From assembly GCA_910585345.1 (NCBI GenBank), contig CAJUDS010000006.1:62001-126000 (forward strand): a stretch of 64,000 nt of DNA. Direction: 5' to 3'. Below are positions 8,041 to 16,198 of this stretch, in pieces (position 1 is the stretch's first letter; each line of letters starts with the position of its first letter). This DNA is from an uncultured Lachnospiraceae bacterium. Its GTDB lineage: Bacteria > Bacillota > Clostridia > Lachnospirales > Lachnospiraceae. The translations under genes were made by a program, and so were the position numbers. Under the pieces are notes generated by a model. The model did not search any database and was not told the DNA's origin. It saw only the letters and a program-made list of their open reading frames with translations.

Positions 8041-9084
8041 TCACGATTCTTCCTTTGTCCGGAAAGGATTGTGCAGGGCTGATTGATAGGTTTCGATGGA
8101 AATCTGCCCCTTTTCGAACAGGCTCTCCAGTGTATGCTCCATCAGAATATTTCCTGCTGCCTCTGTCATCTGTATGCTGTTCTGTATACAGGGCGTTCTG
8201 CCTTCCCGGATCAGATCACGGATCGCCCCGTCCACCTTCATAACCTCACATGCCAGCACTCTTCCCCCTCCGTATTTGCGCGGCAAAAGCTCCTGCGACA
8301 ATACTGCCCGCAGCGTCATAGAGAGCTGCTGCCGGATCTGCTGCTGCCGGTCGGCCGGGAAAGCGCCCACGATACGGTCTACCGAATCCGCCGCGGAATT
8401 GGTATGTACTGTCCCAAATACCAGATGCCCCATTTCCGCCGCTGTCAAAGCCGCCTCTATCGTATCCGGGTCATGCATCTGTCCTACCAGTATAACATCC
8501 GGATCCTCCCGCAGCGCCGCCCGCAGTCCGTTCGAGAAACTCTTCGTGTCTTTTCCCACCGCTCTCTGGTTAATGACACATTTGTCGGGCGTATAAATAT
8601 ATTCGACCGGATCTTCCAGCGTCAGAATATGTTTTTGCTGCGTATGATTGATATGATCTAAAATCGATGCCAGCGTGGTGGATTTCCCGGAACCGGCTTC
8701 ACCGGTGACCAATACAATACCCTGACGATACCAAGGGAACTCCGCTACCGCATCCGGCAGTCCCAGTTCGTCCAGTTTGGGAATCTTGTCACGGAGCAGA
8801 CGGATCACGGAAGAATAATGCCCCTGCTGCATAAATACATTCAAACGGCAGCGGATATCCGCAATTTTACATCCTCCGTCCAGTTCGCCGTTCTGCACCA
8901 GTGTACCAAACCGGCTTCCCGCCAGTACTTTTGCATATAACATGCATTCCGCATCCGTCAGGCGCTCAAGACCGTCCTCGCAAATCTGCCCGTCTATACG
9001 GAAATAAGGCGGAAGTCCATGCACCAGATGCAGATCAGAAGCACCCAGTTCATAGGCCCGTTTCACCAACTCTGTAATCGTCAT
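8041..9084 (-). CDS. PilT-like type IV pilus ATPase with an altered Walker B box
   Basis: The 347-residue protein has the two-domain layout of PilT/VirB11-type secretion ATPases: ASDLHLVHGLPPYFRIDG at the start, Walker A GEAGSGKST (about 128-136), the LEDPVEY Asp box, and the GHLVFGTVHTNSAADSVDR His box. PilT retracts type IV pili. In the Walker B box the usual GEMRD reads GQMHD: Gln near position 202 replaces the conserved glutamate and His near 204 replaces arginine. The ATG at 9084 has a strong AGGAGG site; the frame extends further upstream without support. No other pilus gene is in the window. It follows a LytTR/GHKL sensor pair. Confidence 0.85.
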   Translation of the reverse strand: MTITELVKRAYELGASDLHLVHGLPPYFRIDGQICEDGLERLTDAECMLYAKVLAGSRFGTLVQNGELDGGCKIADIRCRLNVFMQQGHYSSVIRLLRDKIPKLDELGLPDAVAEFPWYRQGIVLVTGEAGSGKSTTLASILDHINHTQQKHILTLEDPVEYIYTPDKCVINQRAVGKDTKSFSNGLRAALREDPDVILVGQMHDPDTIEAALTAAEMGHLVFGTVHTNSAADSVDRIVGAFPADRQQQIRQQLSMTLRAVLSQELLPRKYGGGRVLACEVMKVDGAIRDLIREGRTPCIQNSIQMTEAAGNILMEHTLESLFEKGQISIETYQSALHNPFRTKEES

Positions 9085-9161
9085 ACCATCTCCTCCTTGT
9101 TCTGCGCAATCCAGGATTTGGCCGCTGTGCAAAATTTGACTCTCATGCAGGCGATACTCCA

Positions 9162-10454
9162 TTATAGCCACACTTCCTGATAATTGCGTATCATCACATC
9201 AAGCACAAAGTTCCCCTTCTCCGTATAACACAACATTTCCCCTCCCAATCTCACGGCCGCCTCCTGTATGGAAGTCAGGCCAAATCCATGCCCCTCCCCC
9301 TTTTTCTCCGTCTTTGGAATGCTCCCTTTCTCCACATACAAATCCTTCCGGCAGCAGTTTTTGATTCTCAGAATCAGATAATCCCGATTATATTTCATCT
9401 GCACGGACGCCTGCCGCTGTCCGCGGTCTAACTCTGCTACAGCGTCATAGGCATTTTCAAGCCCATTGGAAAGTATTCTGCACAACTCCATACACGGAAG
9501 CGCTTCCTCGCCGACTCTGATATCCAACCGCAAAGACCCGTCCATTTCCTTAAACTTCGGCATATAATAACTGAATACCGCATTCAGATACGGATTGGCG
9601 CAGTAATTGCGCTGAAACACTTCTATTTCAGACTCCATACTGTGCAGATAGCGTGCGGCCTCCTCTGTTTTTCCCGCCGCAAACAAACCGGACAGCGTAA
9701 CGATATGCCCCCTCATATCATGTTTCATTTTCCGGATATACTGCTGGTTCTCAAGCTGCACCTCCAGCGAACGCTTCTGTTCCTGCAGAAGCCGTTCATT
9801 CTGCTGCCTGCGGTAAAACAATATCTGCCCATGGAGCGCCGCAAACATCGTCGCATAATTAAAAACCATCAATACCAAGATCAGTACGCACAACAGTACA
9901 TCCTTCGGCCGATGCACAATACTGGTGGGAATATATAATAATATGGCCAGAATGATATAATACAGAAGCGTCATGCCCGTAAAAATCCCCCACCCCTTTG
10001 CCATAGAATCCTGCAGTTCCGCATACGGCTTCCTGAGAAAGCGGTAGGCAATATATTCCAGCAGCGGAAAAACCAGCAGCCTGCTCACAAACAGCAGAAT
10101 GTACCTGCCTCCGCCCAAATAATGGTCCGCCAGCAGCGTCACGGCCGTAATCCATAACGACACCGTATCCACAAGGCAGAACGTAAACAGGAACTTAAAA
10201 TTCCTGTCTCTGGAAAGCAGCAGAAAAAGCAGAAGACTCGGCGCGGTGCAGGTCAGAAGAAACCATTTGCCGACCACTTCTCCATATATGCCTACGCCGA
10301 TACCGTTGATCAGAATCAAAATCCCAATACCGATGCCGGCGAGTATGTACGTTTTTTTTCGCGGATAACGGGAACGGAACAGAATGAAAAACAACAAAAA
10401 GACATGAACCATCACTAAATATGCAGACAATTCCCACAACAACTGCGGATGCAT
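9162..10454 (-). CDS. AgrC-like GHKL sensor histidine kinase
   Basis: The 430-residue protein has about six membrane helices in its first 200 residues. A coiled linker, a dimerisation segment with MKHDMRGHIV (putative phospho-acceptor histidine) and a C-terminal GHKL ATPase domain follow. That domain has the N box SNGLENAYDAV and the G box GHGFGLTSI. This is the AgrC/ComD/VirS type of kinase, which usually senses peptides. No agrB, agrD or other peptide precursor is visible nearby, so the signal is unknown. The ATG overlaps the stop of the LytTR regulator gene by one base (TGATG), and the kinase is its obvious partner. Confidence 0.87.
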   Translation of the reverse strand: MHPQLLWELSAYLVMVHVFLLFFILFRSRYPRKKTYILAGIGIGILILINGIGVGIYGEVVGKWFLLTCTAPSLLLFLLLSRDRNFKFLFTFCLVDTVSLWITAVTLLADHYLGGGRYILLFVSRLLVFPLLEYIAYRFLRKPYAELQDSMAKGWGIFTGMTLLYYIILAILLYIPTSIVHRPKDVLLCVLILVLMVFNYATMFAALHGQILFYRRQQNERLLQEQKRSLEVQLENQQYIRKMKHDMRGHIVTLSGLFAAGKTEEAARYLHSMESEIEVFQRNYCANPYLNAVFSYYMPKFKEMDGSLRLDIRVGEEALPCMELCRILSNGLENAYDAVAELDRGQRQASVQMKYNRDYLILRIKNCCRKDLYVEKGSIPKTEKKGEGHGFGLTSIQEAAVRLGGEMLCYTEKGNFVLDVMIRNYQEVWL

Positions 10455-11152
10455 CAATCCACCTCCTCAAACAGTATTTCCTGATACCGCCTTTTCACTT
10501 CCGTATAATATCGTCTTGATACCGGAACTCTGCGGCCTGCAACTACAAGCTCGTTTCCTTCCCACCTGTCTGCCTGATACATATTCACAATAAAACTCTG
10601 ATGGCAGCGGAAAAAAACCTCTCCGCACACCTGACGGGCCATTTCTTCCAGCTTTCCTTTGCACTCCTGAACCCGCCCGTCTTTACAATGAATATATAAA
10701 GTATGTTCCCTGCTGCTGATATAAAGTATCTGGCCATAAGGAATGGCGCCTGCCTGACCGCGCCATTTGTAGCAAAGACTCTGCTCTTTGTTTCTGACAA
10801 TATTCCGTGAAACCCTTTTTATAAGCTGTTCGAGCATTTCCGCGTCCACCGGCTTTATCAGATACTGCATTGCATAGACATCATAAGCCTCTCTGTAAAA
10901 TACGTCGCTGGAAGAAATAAAGCAGAGCGCCGCATCCTCGTCCTGCAGGCGCAGGCGTTTCGCCAGCTCTATCCCGTTCATGGCATCGTCCATATAAATA
11001 TCCAGCAGATACAGGTCAAAGAGGATATGGCTGTTTTCCGCATCCGCAAGAAGCTGCGCCGCATCCGTATAAATTCTCACATCATGTCCGTCCAGAAAGG
11101 TTTTTAAAAGCAGAGCATCTTCATAACAATCATCACAGACCGCTATTTTCAT
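10454..11152 (-). CDS. LytTR-family response regulator
   Basis: The 232-residue protein is an AgrA/LytR-type regulator. The receiver domain has D8/D9, the phospho-acceptor D51 in LYLLDIYMD, and K100 in YLIKPVD. A C-terminal LytTR DNA-binding domain has typical motifs (LYISSREHTLYIHC, FFRCHQSFIVNM and VPVSRRYY). It is the first gene of an operon with the GHKL kinase, the PilT-like ATPase and the UPF0158 protein. Two direct repeats 21 bases apart in its upstream region look like LytTR sites, so it may control its own operon. Confidence 0.88.
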   Translation of the reverse strand: MKIAVCDDCYEDALLLKTFLDGHDVRIYTDAAQLLADAENSHILFDLYLLDIYMDDAMNGIELAKRLRLQDEDAALCFISSSDVFYREAYDVYAMQYLIKPVDAEMLEQLIKRVSRNIVRNKEQSLCYKWRGQAGAIPYGQILYISSREHTLYIHCKDGRVQECKGKLEEMARQVCGEVFFRCHQSFIVNMYQADRWEGNELVVAGRRVPVSRRYYTEVKRRYQEILFEEVD

Positions 11153-11182
11153 CAGGTAAGTTCCTTTCTTTTTTTCTCTTTC

Positions 11183-11254
11183 ATTATACCAATTATACCA
11201 TACAATTTTTACCCCCCCCCGAGGTCAATTTTGCTCCAAAATCTGTCAATTTTG
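11183..11254 (-). promoter_or_regulatory. Putative promoter and LytTR operator with a C9/G9 tract
   Basis: Minus-strand CAAAATTGAC occurs twice (complements of 11245-11254 and 11224-11233), 21 bases apart, the two-helical-turn spacing known for LytTR binding sites. Downstream are two TATAAT boxes (11192-11197 and 11183-11188). Between operator and -10 lies a run of nine G (C9 at 11212-11220). No good -35 box sits at 16-18 bases from either TATAAT, as expected for an activator-dependent promoter. Confidence 0.5.
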
Positions 11255-11314
11255 TACTTAGACGACAAAATCCGGCATGCCTGTCGAAACCGGGCTGCAA
11301 ACGCCAGGCCATTC

Positions 11315-11522
11315 CATGGAAAGCAGTTTTCAAAAATAATGTCTATAACTTGAGACAAAAAGCGTTGCCGCCACAGGCGGCATAAAACTTATGTACAAAA
11401 ACCGCTCAGAAAAACCAGCTTTTCTGAGCGGTTTATTGTACATATTGTTTACATTGCCCTGCAATGTAAACCTTTTGTCTCAAGTCATAAGTATTTATTT
11501 TTGAAAGCTGCTTTCCGCCATG
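11315..11522. repeat. Nested inverted-repeat element (D), MITE-like or structured RNA
   Basis: Two arms of about 50 bases (11315-11363 and 11472-11522) are imperfect inverted copies. Both carry CATGG, AAAGCAG, TTTCAAAAATAA and ACTTGAGACAAAA. Inside are three hairpins: GCCGCCACAGGCGGC (11367-11381); a long stem with ACCGCTCAGAAAA and TTTTCTGAGCGGT flanked by GTACA and TGTAC (11390-11443); and GTTTACATTGC with GCAATGTAAAC, loop CCT (11447-11471). No reading frame of note lies in it. It sits in the divergent gap between the LytTR and DUF5713 genes, and the rest of that gap holds only the two promoters. Confidence 0.75.
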
Positions 11523-11537
11523 CCACGTTTTCACCTA

Positions 11538-11566
11538 TTGATTTTTTTGCACCGCCGGTATACGAT
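11538..11566 (+). promoter_or_regulatory. Promoter of the DUF5713 gene
   Basis: TTGATT (11538-11543) and TACGAT (11561-11566) are 17 bases apart. The ATG of the downstream gene is 28 bases beyond the -10 box. Confidence 0.62.
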
Positions 11567-11594
11567 AAAGCAAAACAGAAGCGGAGGACGATAT

Positions 11595-11921
11595 ATGATA
11601 AAATTTGACGAAAATTATGAATTGCTGAGCGGTATGTACAACGACGGATATTTTCCTGATTTTCTGGTAGACAAAATAAAAAAACTGATAGAGGATGTGA
11701 TTGCCTTTTTAGAAAGCGGCGAAAGAGATCTAAAAAAAATCCAGGAAAAATTTGATCACATGACACTGGCAATCAACGATCTGCAGGACGAATTTGAAGA
11801 AAATGAAAGCGAACTGGAAACTGCCGCCAGAGACAGCATCGGTGAAACCGTAGCTTACATCCTGGAATGGTTTCAAATTGCCATCGACACAGAAGACGCC
11901 ATCGGCAAACGCGACTGGTAG
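11595..11921 (+). CDS. DUF5713-like protein
   Basis: The 108-residue acidic helical protein starts MIKFDENYELLSGMYNDGY. Its FPDFLVDKIKKL segment and the INDLQDEFEENESELETAARD block resemble the DUF5713 family as I remember it. The function is unknown. The start is set by GGAGGA six bases before the ATG; an upstream extension of the frame lies in element D and is not coding. It has its own promoter and is followed by a strong shared terminator. Confidence 0.7.
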   Translation: MIKFDENYELLSGMYNDGYFPDFLVDKIKKLIEDVIAFLESGERDLKKIQEKFDHMTLAINDLQDEFEENESELETAARDSIGETVAYILEWFQIAIDTEDAIGKRDW

Positions 11922-11952
11922 CTGGCAGCTTTGTTTTCGAATCCTGAACCGC

Positions 11953-11994
11953 AAAAAAGTCTTTCGAAGAGCCACGCTTCGAAAGACCTTTTTT
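11953..11994. terminator. Bidirectional terminator
   Basis: A perfect 11-bp stem GTCTTTCGAAG / CTTCGAAAGAC is flanked by A6 on the left and T6 on the right, so it works in both directions. It ends the DUF5713 gene on the plus strand and tRNA-Thr on the minus strand. Confidence 0.92.
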
Positions 11995-11997
11995 CAG

Positions 11998-12070
<73 letters not shown>

Positions 12071-12102
12071 CTGCTGCCTGCAACAGCAAATGTACCGTAG
12101 AT

Positions 12103-12131
12103 ATCATACCCAATTTCCGGCAGTTTGTCAA
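12103..12131 (-). promoter_or_regulatory. Promoter of tRNA-Thr
   Basis: Minus-strand TTGACA (12126-12131) and TATGAT (12103-12108) are spaced by 17 bases. It lies between the end of sigH and tRNA-Thr. Confidence 0.85.
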
Positions 12132-12143
12132 CAAATATTTCCT

Positions 12144-12767
12144 TTACCTGCCAATCGCCCGGCGCAGCTTGCTCTTAATCCGCTGCAGCGCATTATCCGT
12201 AGACTTATCGTCCCGGCCAAGCACCCTGGCGATCTGTACATATTTCATACCCGTCAGATACAAATCAAGCACTTGTTTTTCAAAACCGCTCAATTCCTTG
12301 TCGATGATCTTTTCCAGTACCTCAACATTTTCCTTATCAATCCATGCCTCCTCCGGGCTTTTATCAGAAAGAGAGCTGAGCACATTTACAAGCTCCGTTT
12401 CCTCTCCGCCGTTCTCGCCCCGTTCCCGCACATCACTGTACAGGGAGATATAGGAATTTAACGGTGTATGCTTTTTTCTCCGGGAAGCCTGTACCGCCGT
12501 GTACATCTGTCTGGAAATACACAAATCCGCAAACGTAAGAAAGCTGGCGTCCCGGCCGATGTCATAATCCCGCAGCGCCTTAAAAAGCCCGATCATCCCT
12601 TCCTGAATGAGATCCTCGCTGTCCGCGCCCAGAATATACATGGATTTTGCCTTGCTGCGCACCATATTTTTATATTTATTCATCAGGAAATCCGTAATGC
12701 CTGTCTCCCCGTCGCGCAGCCTGACAATCAATTCCTCGTCGCTGCTTCCTGTATAATCTCTTTCCAT
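12144..12767 (-). CDS. sigH: RNA polymerase sigma-H factor
   Basis: This 207-residue sigma-70 family factor has region 2 (LIVRLRDGE, EDLIQEGMIGLFKALRDYD) and a C-terminal region 4 helix-turn-helix with MKYVQIARVLGRDDKSTDNALQRIKSK shown here only in part. The pattern matches SigH/Spo0H, the transition-phase and early sporulation sigma factor of Firmicutes. It starts three bases after rlmB, the standard position. In many Firmicutes a yacP/rae1 gene lies between rlmB and sigH; here it is missing. Confidence 0.92.
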   Translation of the reverse strand: MERDYTGSSDEELIVRLRDGETGITDFLMNKYKNMVRSKAKSMYILGADSEDLIQEGMIGLFKALRDYDIGRDASFLTFADLCISRQMYTAVQASRRKKHTPLNSYISLYSDVRERGENGGEETELVNVLSSLSDKSPEEAWIDKENVEVLEKIIDKELSGFEKQVLDLYLTGMKYVQIARVLGRDDKSTDNALQRIKSKLRRAIGR

Positions 12768-12770
12768 ATC

Positions 12771-13544
12771 CTACATCCTCTGCCGGACAACCTCATAAGC
12801 AAGTACGCCTGCCGCCACGGACGCGTTCAGAGAGTCGATATCGCCTTTCATGGGAATGGACGCAGTAAAGTCGCATTTCTCTTTTACAAGCTGTCCCACG
12901 CCCTTTCCTTCACTGCCGATCACCAGCCCTATCGGGCCGCGCAAATCCAGATCGTACATCATCGTCCCTTTCATATCCGCGCAGACGAACCACAGACCTT
13001 CCTTTTTCAGATCTGCAATCGTTCTCGCCAGATTTGTCACCCTCGCTACAGGCGTATAATTCAGCGCCCCGGCGGAGGTCCTGGCCACAGTGGCGGTCAG
13101 CCCCACCGCCCTGTTTCTAGGAATGATCACACCATGTGCGCCGGCCAGGTTGGCGGTACGGATCACCGCACCCAGATTATGAGGGTCCTCTATATTATCC
13201 AGAAGCACCACAAAGGGCGGCTCATTTTTGTTCCTGGCTGCCTGCAGAATATCTTCCACCTCCGCATAAGCATATGCTGCCGCACAGGCTATGACCCCCT
13301 GATGCTTTCCCGTCCGGGAGAGCTGGTCCAGCCGTTCCTTTGTCACGTATCTGACAAGCGTATCCTGTTTTTTCGCTTCCCGTTTCACGGTCATCACCGG
13401 CCCGTCATGACAGCCGTCCAGTATGTACAGCTTATCAATGGTTCTGCCGCTGCGGAACGCTTCGATTACCGCGTTCCGTCCTTCTATCGTAAATGTCTCT
13501 TCATCCGTCTCTTCCCGCCGCTGCGGCGCCTGTTTCTGTATCAT
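12771..13544 (-). CDS. rlmB: 23S rRNA (guanosine-2'-O)-methyltransferase RlmB
   Basis: This SpoU/TrmH-type knotted methyltransferase has 257 residues. An N-terminal substrate-binding domain (IEGRNAVIEAFRSG) is followed by the catalytic SPOUT domain with LLDNIEDPHNLGAVIRTAN, GLVIGSEGKGVG and SLNASVAAGVLAYE. RlmB methylates G2251 of 23S rRNA in E. coli; the exact site here is inferred. Its ATG overlaps the mrnC stop (ATGA), indicating coupled translation in the cysE-sigH operon. Confidence 0.92.
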   Translation of the reverse strand: MIQKQAPQRREETDEETFTIEGRNAVIEAFRSGRTIDKLYILDGCHDGPVMTVKREAKKQDTLVRYVTKERLDQLSRTGKHQGVIACAAAYAYAEVEDILQAARNKNEPPFVVLLDNIEDPHNLGAVIRTANLAGAHGVIIPRNRAVGLTATVARTSAGALNYTPVARVTNLARTIADLKKEGLWFVCADMKGTMMYDLDLRGPIGLVIGSEGKGVGQLVKEKCDFTASIPMKGDIDSLNASVAAGVLAYEVVRQRM

Positions 13545-13987
13545 ATCTCCTGTCCCGCCTTTTCCATACCTAGTTTCATCAGTTCCAACACACGCCCAAA
13601 CCGGTCCGATAAATACAAATATCCGATCAGCGCTTCCAGGCCCGTCGCCTTCCTGTAGTCCGCAACGGAAGCATTTTTTGCCATCGTATGGGATTTTGCA
13701 TTTCTGCCGCGCCTGTAAACGGAGAGCTCCTCCTGCGTCAGGCAGTCCTGCAGCGCATCCGCCACTGCCGCCTGCGCGCCTGCCTTCACATATTTTACCG
13801 TACTTCTGTGCAGAAGGTTTGCCGCCTTGTTGCCCCGTTCCACCACCACGGTGCGGATCACAAGGTCATAGACCGCATCGCCTATATAGGCAAGTGTCAG
13901 CGGGGAATAGAGACGCGCCTGCGTCTCTTTCCCCCGGCAGGCATAGGCTTCTCCAATCTGTATCAGTTCGCTTACGCTCTCTTCCAT
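13541..13987 (-). CDS. mrnC: Mini-ribonuclease III
   Basis: The 148-residue protein is a stand-alone RNase III catalytic domain without a double-stranded RNA-binding domain. The family signature LAYIGDAVYDL, with catalytic aspartate, and the second helix ATGLEALIGYLYL are present. In Bacillus it matures 23S rRNA. It overlaps cysS by 16 bases and rlmB by four, the same order as in other Firmicutes. Confidence 0.93.
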   Translation of the reverse strand: MEESVSELIQIGEAYACRGKETQARLYSPLTLAYIGDAVYDLVIRTVVVERGNKAANLLHRSTVKYVKAGAQAAVADALQDCLTQEELSVYRRGRNAKSHTMAKNASVADYRKATGLEALIGYLYLSDRFGRVLELMKLGMEKAGQEI

Positions 13988-15381
13988 TTCACGCCTTCTC
14001 TTGTGTCTTCCAGCACAATACCCTTTTCCAGCAGTTCACTGCGGATGGCATCCGCCTTCGCGAAGTCCTTTGCCTTACGCGCCGCCTGCCTTGCGGCAAT
14101 CATGGCCTCAATATCCGCATCCAGCATCTCTTCCTTTTTATCCACGATCAGCCCCAGCACATCCGCCAGCGTTCGAAGCTGTGACAGAAGAGCGGAAAGA
14201 AACGCTGCGGAGCTGCCTGCGTCCGCCTTTGTATTGGCAAACTTTACCAATTCAAATAAAGCGGAAACTGCATCCGCCGTATTGATATCGTCGTCCATGG
14301 CTTCCTCAAATTCAACCCGGAAACCATCAGCCTCTTTCAGCAGTTCTTCTTCCCCCGCCCGCAGATTTTCTTCCTTTGCGCCGCCGAGCAGGAATTTTAG
14401 ATTTTCCACACTGGTTACGATCCGTTCCAGTCCGCTGGCAGCCGACTCCATCAGGTCTGCGCTGAAATTCAGCGGACTTCTGTAATGCGCGGACAACATA
14501 AAGAAACGCAGCACCTGCAAATCATATTTCTCAGCAATGTCTCTGACCGTAAAGAAATTGCCCAGAGATTTTGACATCTTTTTATGATCAATGTTTAAAA
14601 ATCCATTGTGCATCCAGTACCTTGCAAACGTCCTGCCATTGGCTGACTCTGACTGGGCGATCTCATTCTCATGATGCGGGAAGATCAAATCCTCTCCGCC
14701 CGCATGGATGTCAATTTCCTCCCCCAGATATTTCCTGCTCATGACAGAGCATTCGATATGCCAGCCCGGCCGTCCTTCACACCAATCGGAATCCCAATAA
14801 GGCTCGCCCTCTTTTTTCGGCTTCCAGAGGACAAAATCAAGCGGATCTTCTTTCTGGTCTTCACCGGATACGAGCAGGGAACGGCTGCCTCCGCGCAGAT
14901 CATCCAGGTTTTTATGGGACAGCTTGCCGTATTCCCGAAAACTTCTTGTGCGGAAGTATACGGTTCCGTCCGCCGCCACATAGGCATGCCCCTTGTCAAT
15001 CAGTGTACGAATCATTTCGAGCATCCCGCAGATTTCCTCCGTTGCCAGCGGATGCGTGGTCGCAGGACGGACATTCATAGCTGCCATATCCTTTTTGCAT
15101 TCTTCAATATAGCGCCTCGAAATTACGGATGCTTCCACGCCTTCCTCAATCGCCTTTTTAATGATCTTATCATCAACATCCGTAAAATTAGATACATAAT
15201 TCACCTCATAGCCCTTATATTCCATATAACGGCGCGCCGTATCAAACACAATCATCGGACGGGCATTGCCGATATGAATCAGATTGTACACGGTAGGACC
15301 GCATACATACATCCGCACCTTTCCCGGTTCAATGGGCACGAACTCCTCTTTTCTTCCCGTCAGTGTATTATAAATCTTCAT
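13972..15381 (-). CDS. cysS: Cysteinyl-tRNA synthetase
   Basis: The 469-residue class I synthetase has all family landmarks: MYVCGPTVYN with the zinc cysteine C28, the HIGH-type motif IHIGNARP, the zinc-site segment GWHIECSVM, and KMSKS in KKMSKSLGNF. It charges tRNA-Cys. The start overlaps the cysE end by four bases. A T-box leader was looked for upstream of cysE and not found. Confidence 0.96.
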   Translation of the reverse strand: MKIYNTLTGRKEEFVPIEPGKVRMYVCGPTVYNLIHIGNARPMIVFDTARRYMEYKGYEVNYVSNFTDVDDKIIKKAIEEGVEASVISRRYIEECKKDMAAMNVRPATTHPLATEEICGMLEMIRTLIDKGHAYVAADGTVYFRTRSFREYGKLSHKNLDDLRGGSRSLLVSGEDQKEDPLDFVLWKPKKEGEPYWDSDWCEGRPGWHIECSVMSRKYLGEEIDIHAGGEDLIFPHHENEIAQSESANGRTFARYWMHNGFLNIDHKKMSKSLGNFFTVRDIAEKYDLQVLRFFMLSAHYRSPLNFSADLMESAASGLERIVTSVENLKFLLGGAKEENLRAGEEELLKEADGFRVEFEEAMDDDINTADAVSALFELVKFANTKADAGSSAAFLSALLSQLRTLADVLGLIVDKKEEMLDADIEAMIAARQAARKAKDFAKADAIRSELLEKGIVLEDTREGVKWKRA

Positions 15382-16064
15382 TGTTTTTCTCCTCTTTGCT
15401 GATTTCTTTGCAGTTCTTTCAACCTTTCTTCCAGCTCCAGCAGGCGGTTTGTCAGCATACTGTTAGACTCCTGCAGATTCTGAATGTCTTCCCTGACGGG
15501 ATCCGGCAGATCTGTCTGGTTCATCTCTTCCCGGGGAAGTGCGGCATTGTTGCGCTTCACTACCCTGCCGGGCACACCCACGACCGTAGAATTGGGCGGC
15601 ACTTCATGCAGCACCACGCTGCCGGCCCCGATCTTGGAATTGGCGCCGATTGTAAAAGAGCCCAGTATTTTTGCCCCGGCGCTGATCATTACATTATCCT
15701 CTATCGTCGGATGCCGCTTGCCGTGCTCTTTTCCGGTGCCGCCCAGCGTCACGCCCTGGTACAACGTGACATTGTTACCGATCACCGTCGTCTCCCCGAT
15801 AATCACACCATTTCCATGATCGATGAAAAACCCCTCGCCGATTTCCGCACCGGGATGAATCTCAATACCTGTCTTGCGTACGCCGCGCTGTGAAACCCAT
15901 CTGGCCAGGAAATAGTGTCCCCCTTTGTATAATTTATGCGCCATACGATAATGCATCATCACTTTAAAGCTGGGATATAAAAATACTTCCATTGCGGAAT
16001 GGATCGCCGGATCTCTCTCCCTGATAATACGGATCTCGTCGCGCACACGCCTGATAAATCCCAT
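15378..16064 (-). CDS. cysE: Serine O-acetyltransferase
   Basis: This enzyme acetylates serine to O-acetylserine, the first step of cysteine synthesis. The 228-residue protein has the N-terminal helical SATase part (IRERDPAIHSAMEVFL) and a left-handed beta-helix of hexapeptide repeats with HGNGVIIGETTVIG and GGTGKEHGKRHPTI. The last 40 residues form a coiled-coil tail with ELEERLKELQRNQQR, longer than the enterobacterial tail. It heads the cysS-mrnC-rlmB-sigH group and lies 134 bases after the GNAT gene, a gap with no clear promoter. Confidence 0.92.
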   Translation of the reverse strand: MGFIRRVRDEIRIIRERDPAIHSAMEVFLYPSFKVMMHYRMAHKLYKGGHYFLARWVSQRGVRKTGIEIHPGAEIGEGFFIDHGNGVIIGETTVIGNNVTLYQGVTLGGTGKEHGKRHPTIEDNVMISAGAKILGSFTIGANSKIGAGSVVLHEVPPNSTVVGVPGRVVKRNNAALPREEMNQTDLPDPVREDIQNLQESNSMLTNRLLELEERLKELQRNQQRGEKQ

Positions 16065-16198
16065 CCTACTCTCTCCCCAAACCTTACTGCCAACAGCGTC
16101 CGGACCACATTGTCCGCAGGGAAGTTCCGGTTCCGTCCCCGGCAGCAGCCATACTTACTCTATAACAGAATATGCGCCGCACTACAGCTTCGACAGTC

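Noticed and set aside
11153..11594. Possible autoinducer peptide gene beside the AgrC-like kinase
   Set aside because: No small frame with a ribosome site and peptide-like sequence; the region is filled by promoters and element D.
12468..13658. 396-codon plus-strand frame
   Set aside because: Antisense to sigH, rlmB and mrnC; no ribosome site or known pattern.
16065..16198. Possible T-box leader for cysE-cysS
   Set aside because: No T-box consensus (AGGGTGGNACCGCG-like) and no terminator/antiterminator pair on the minus strand.
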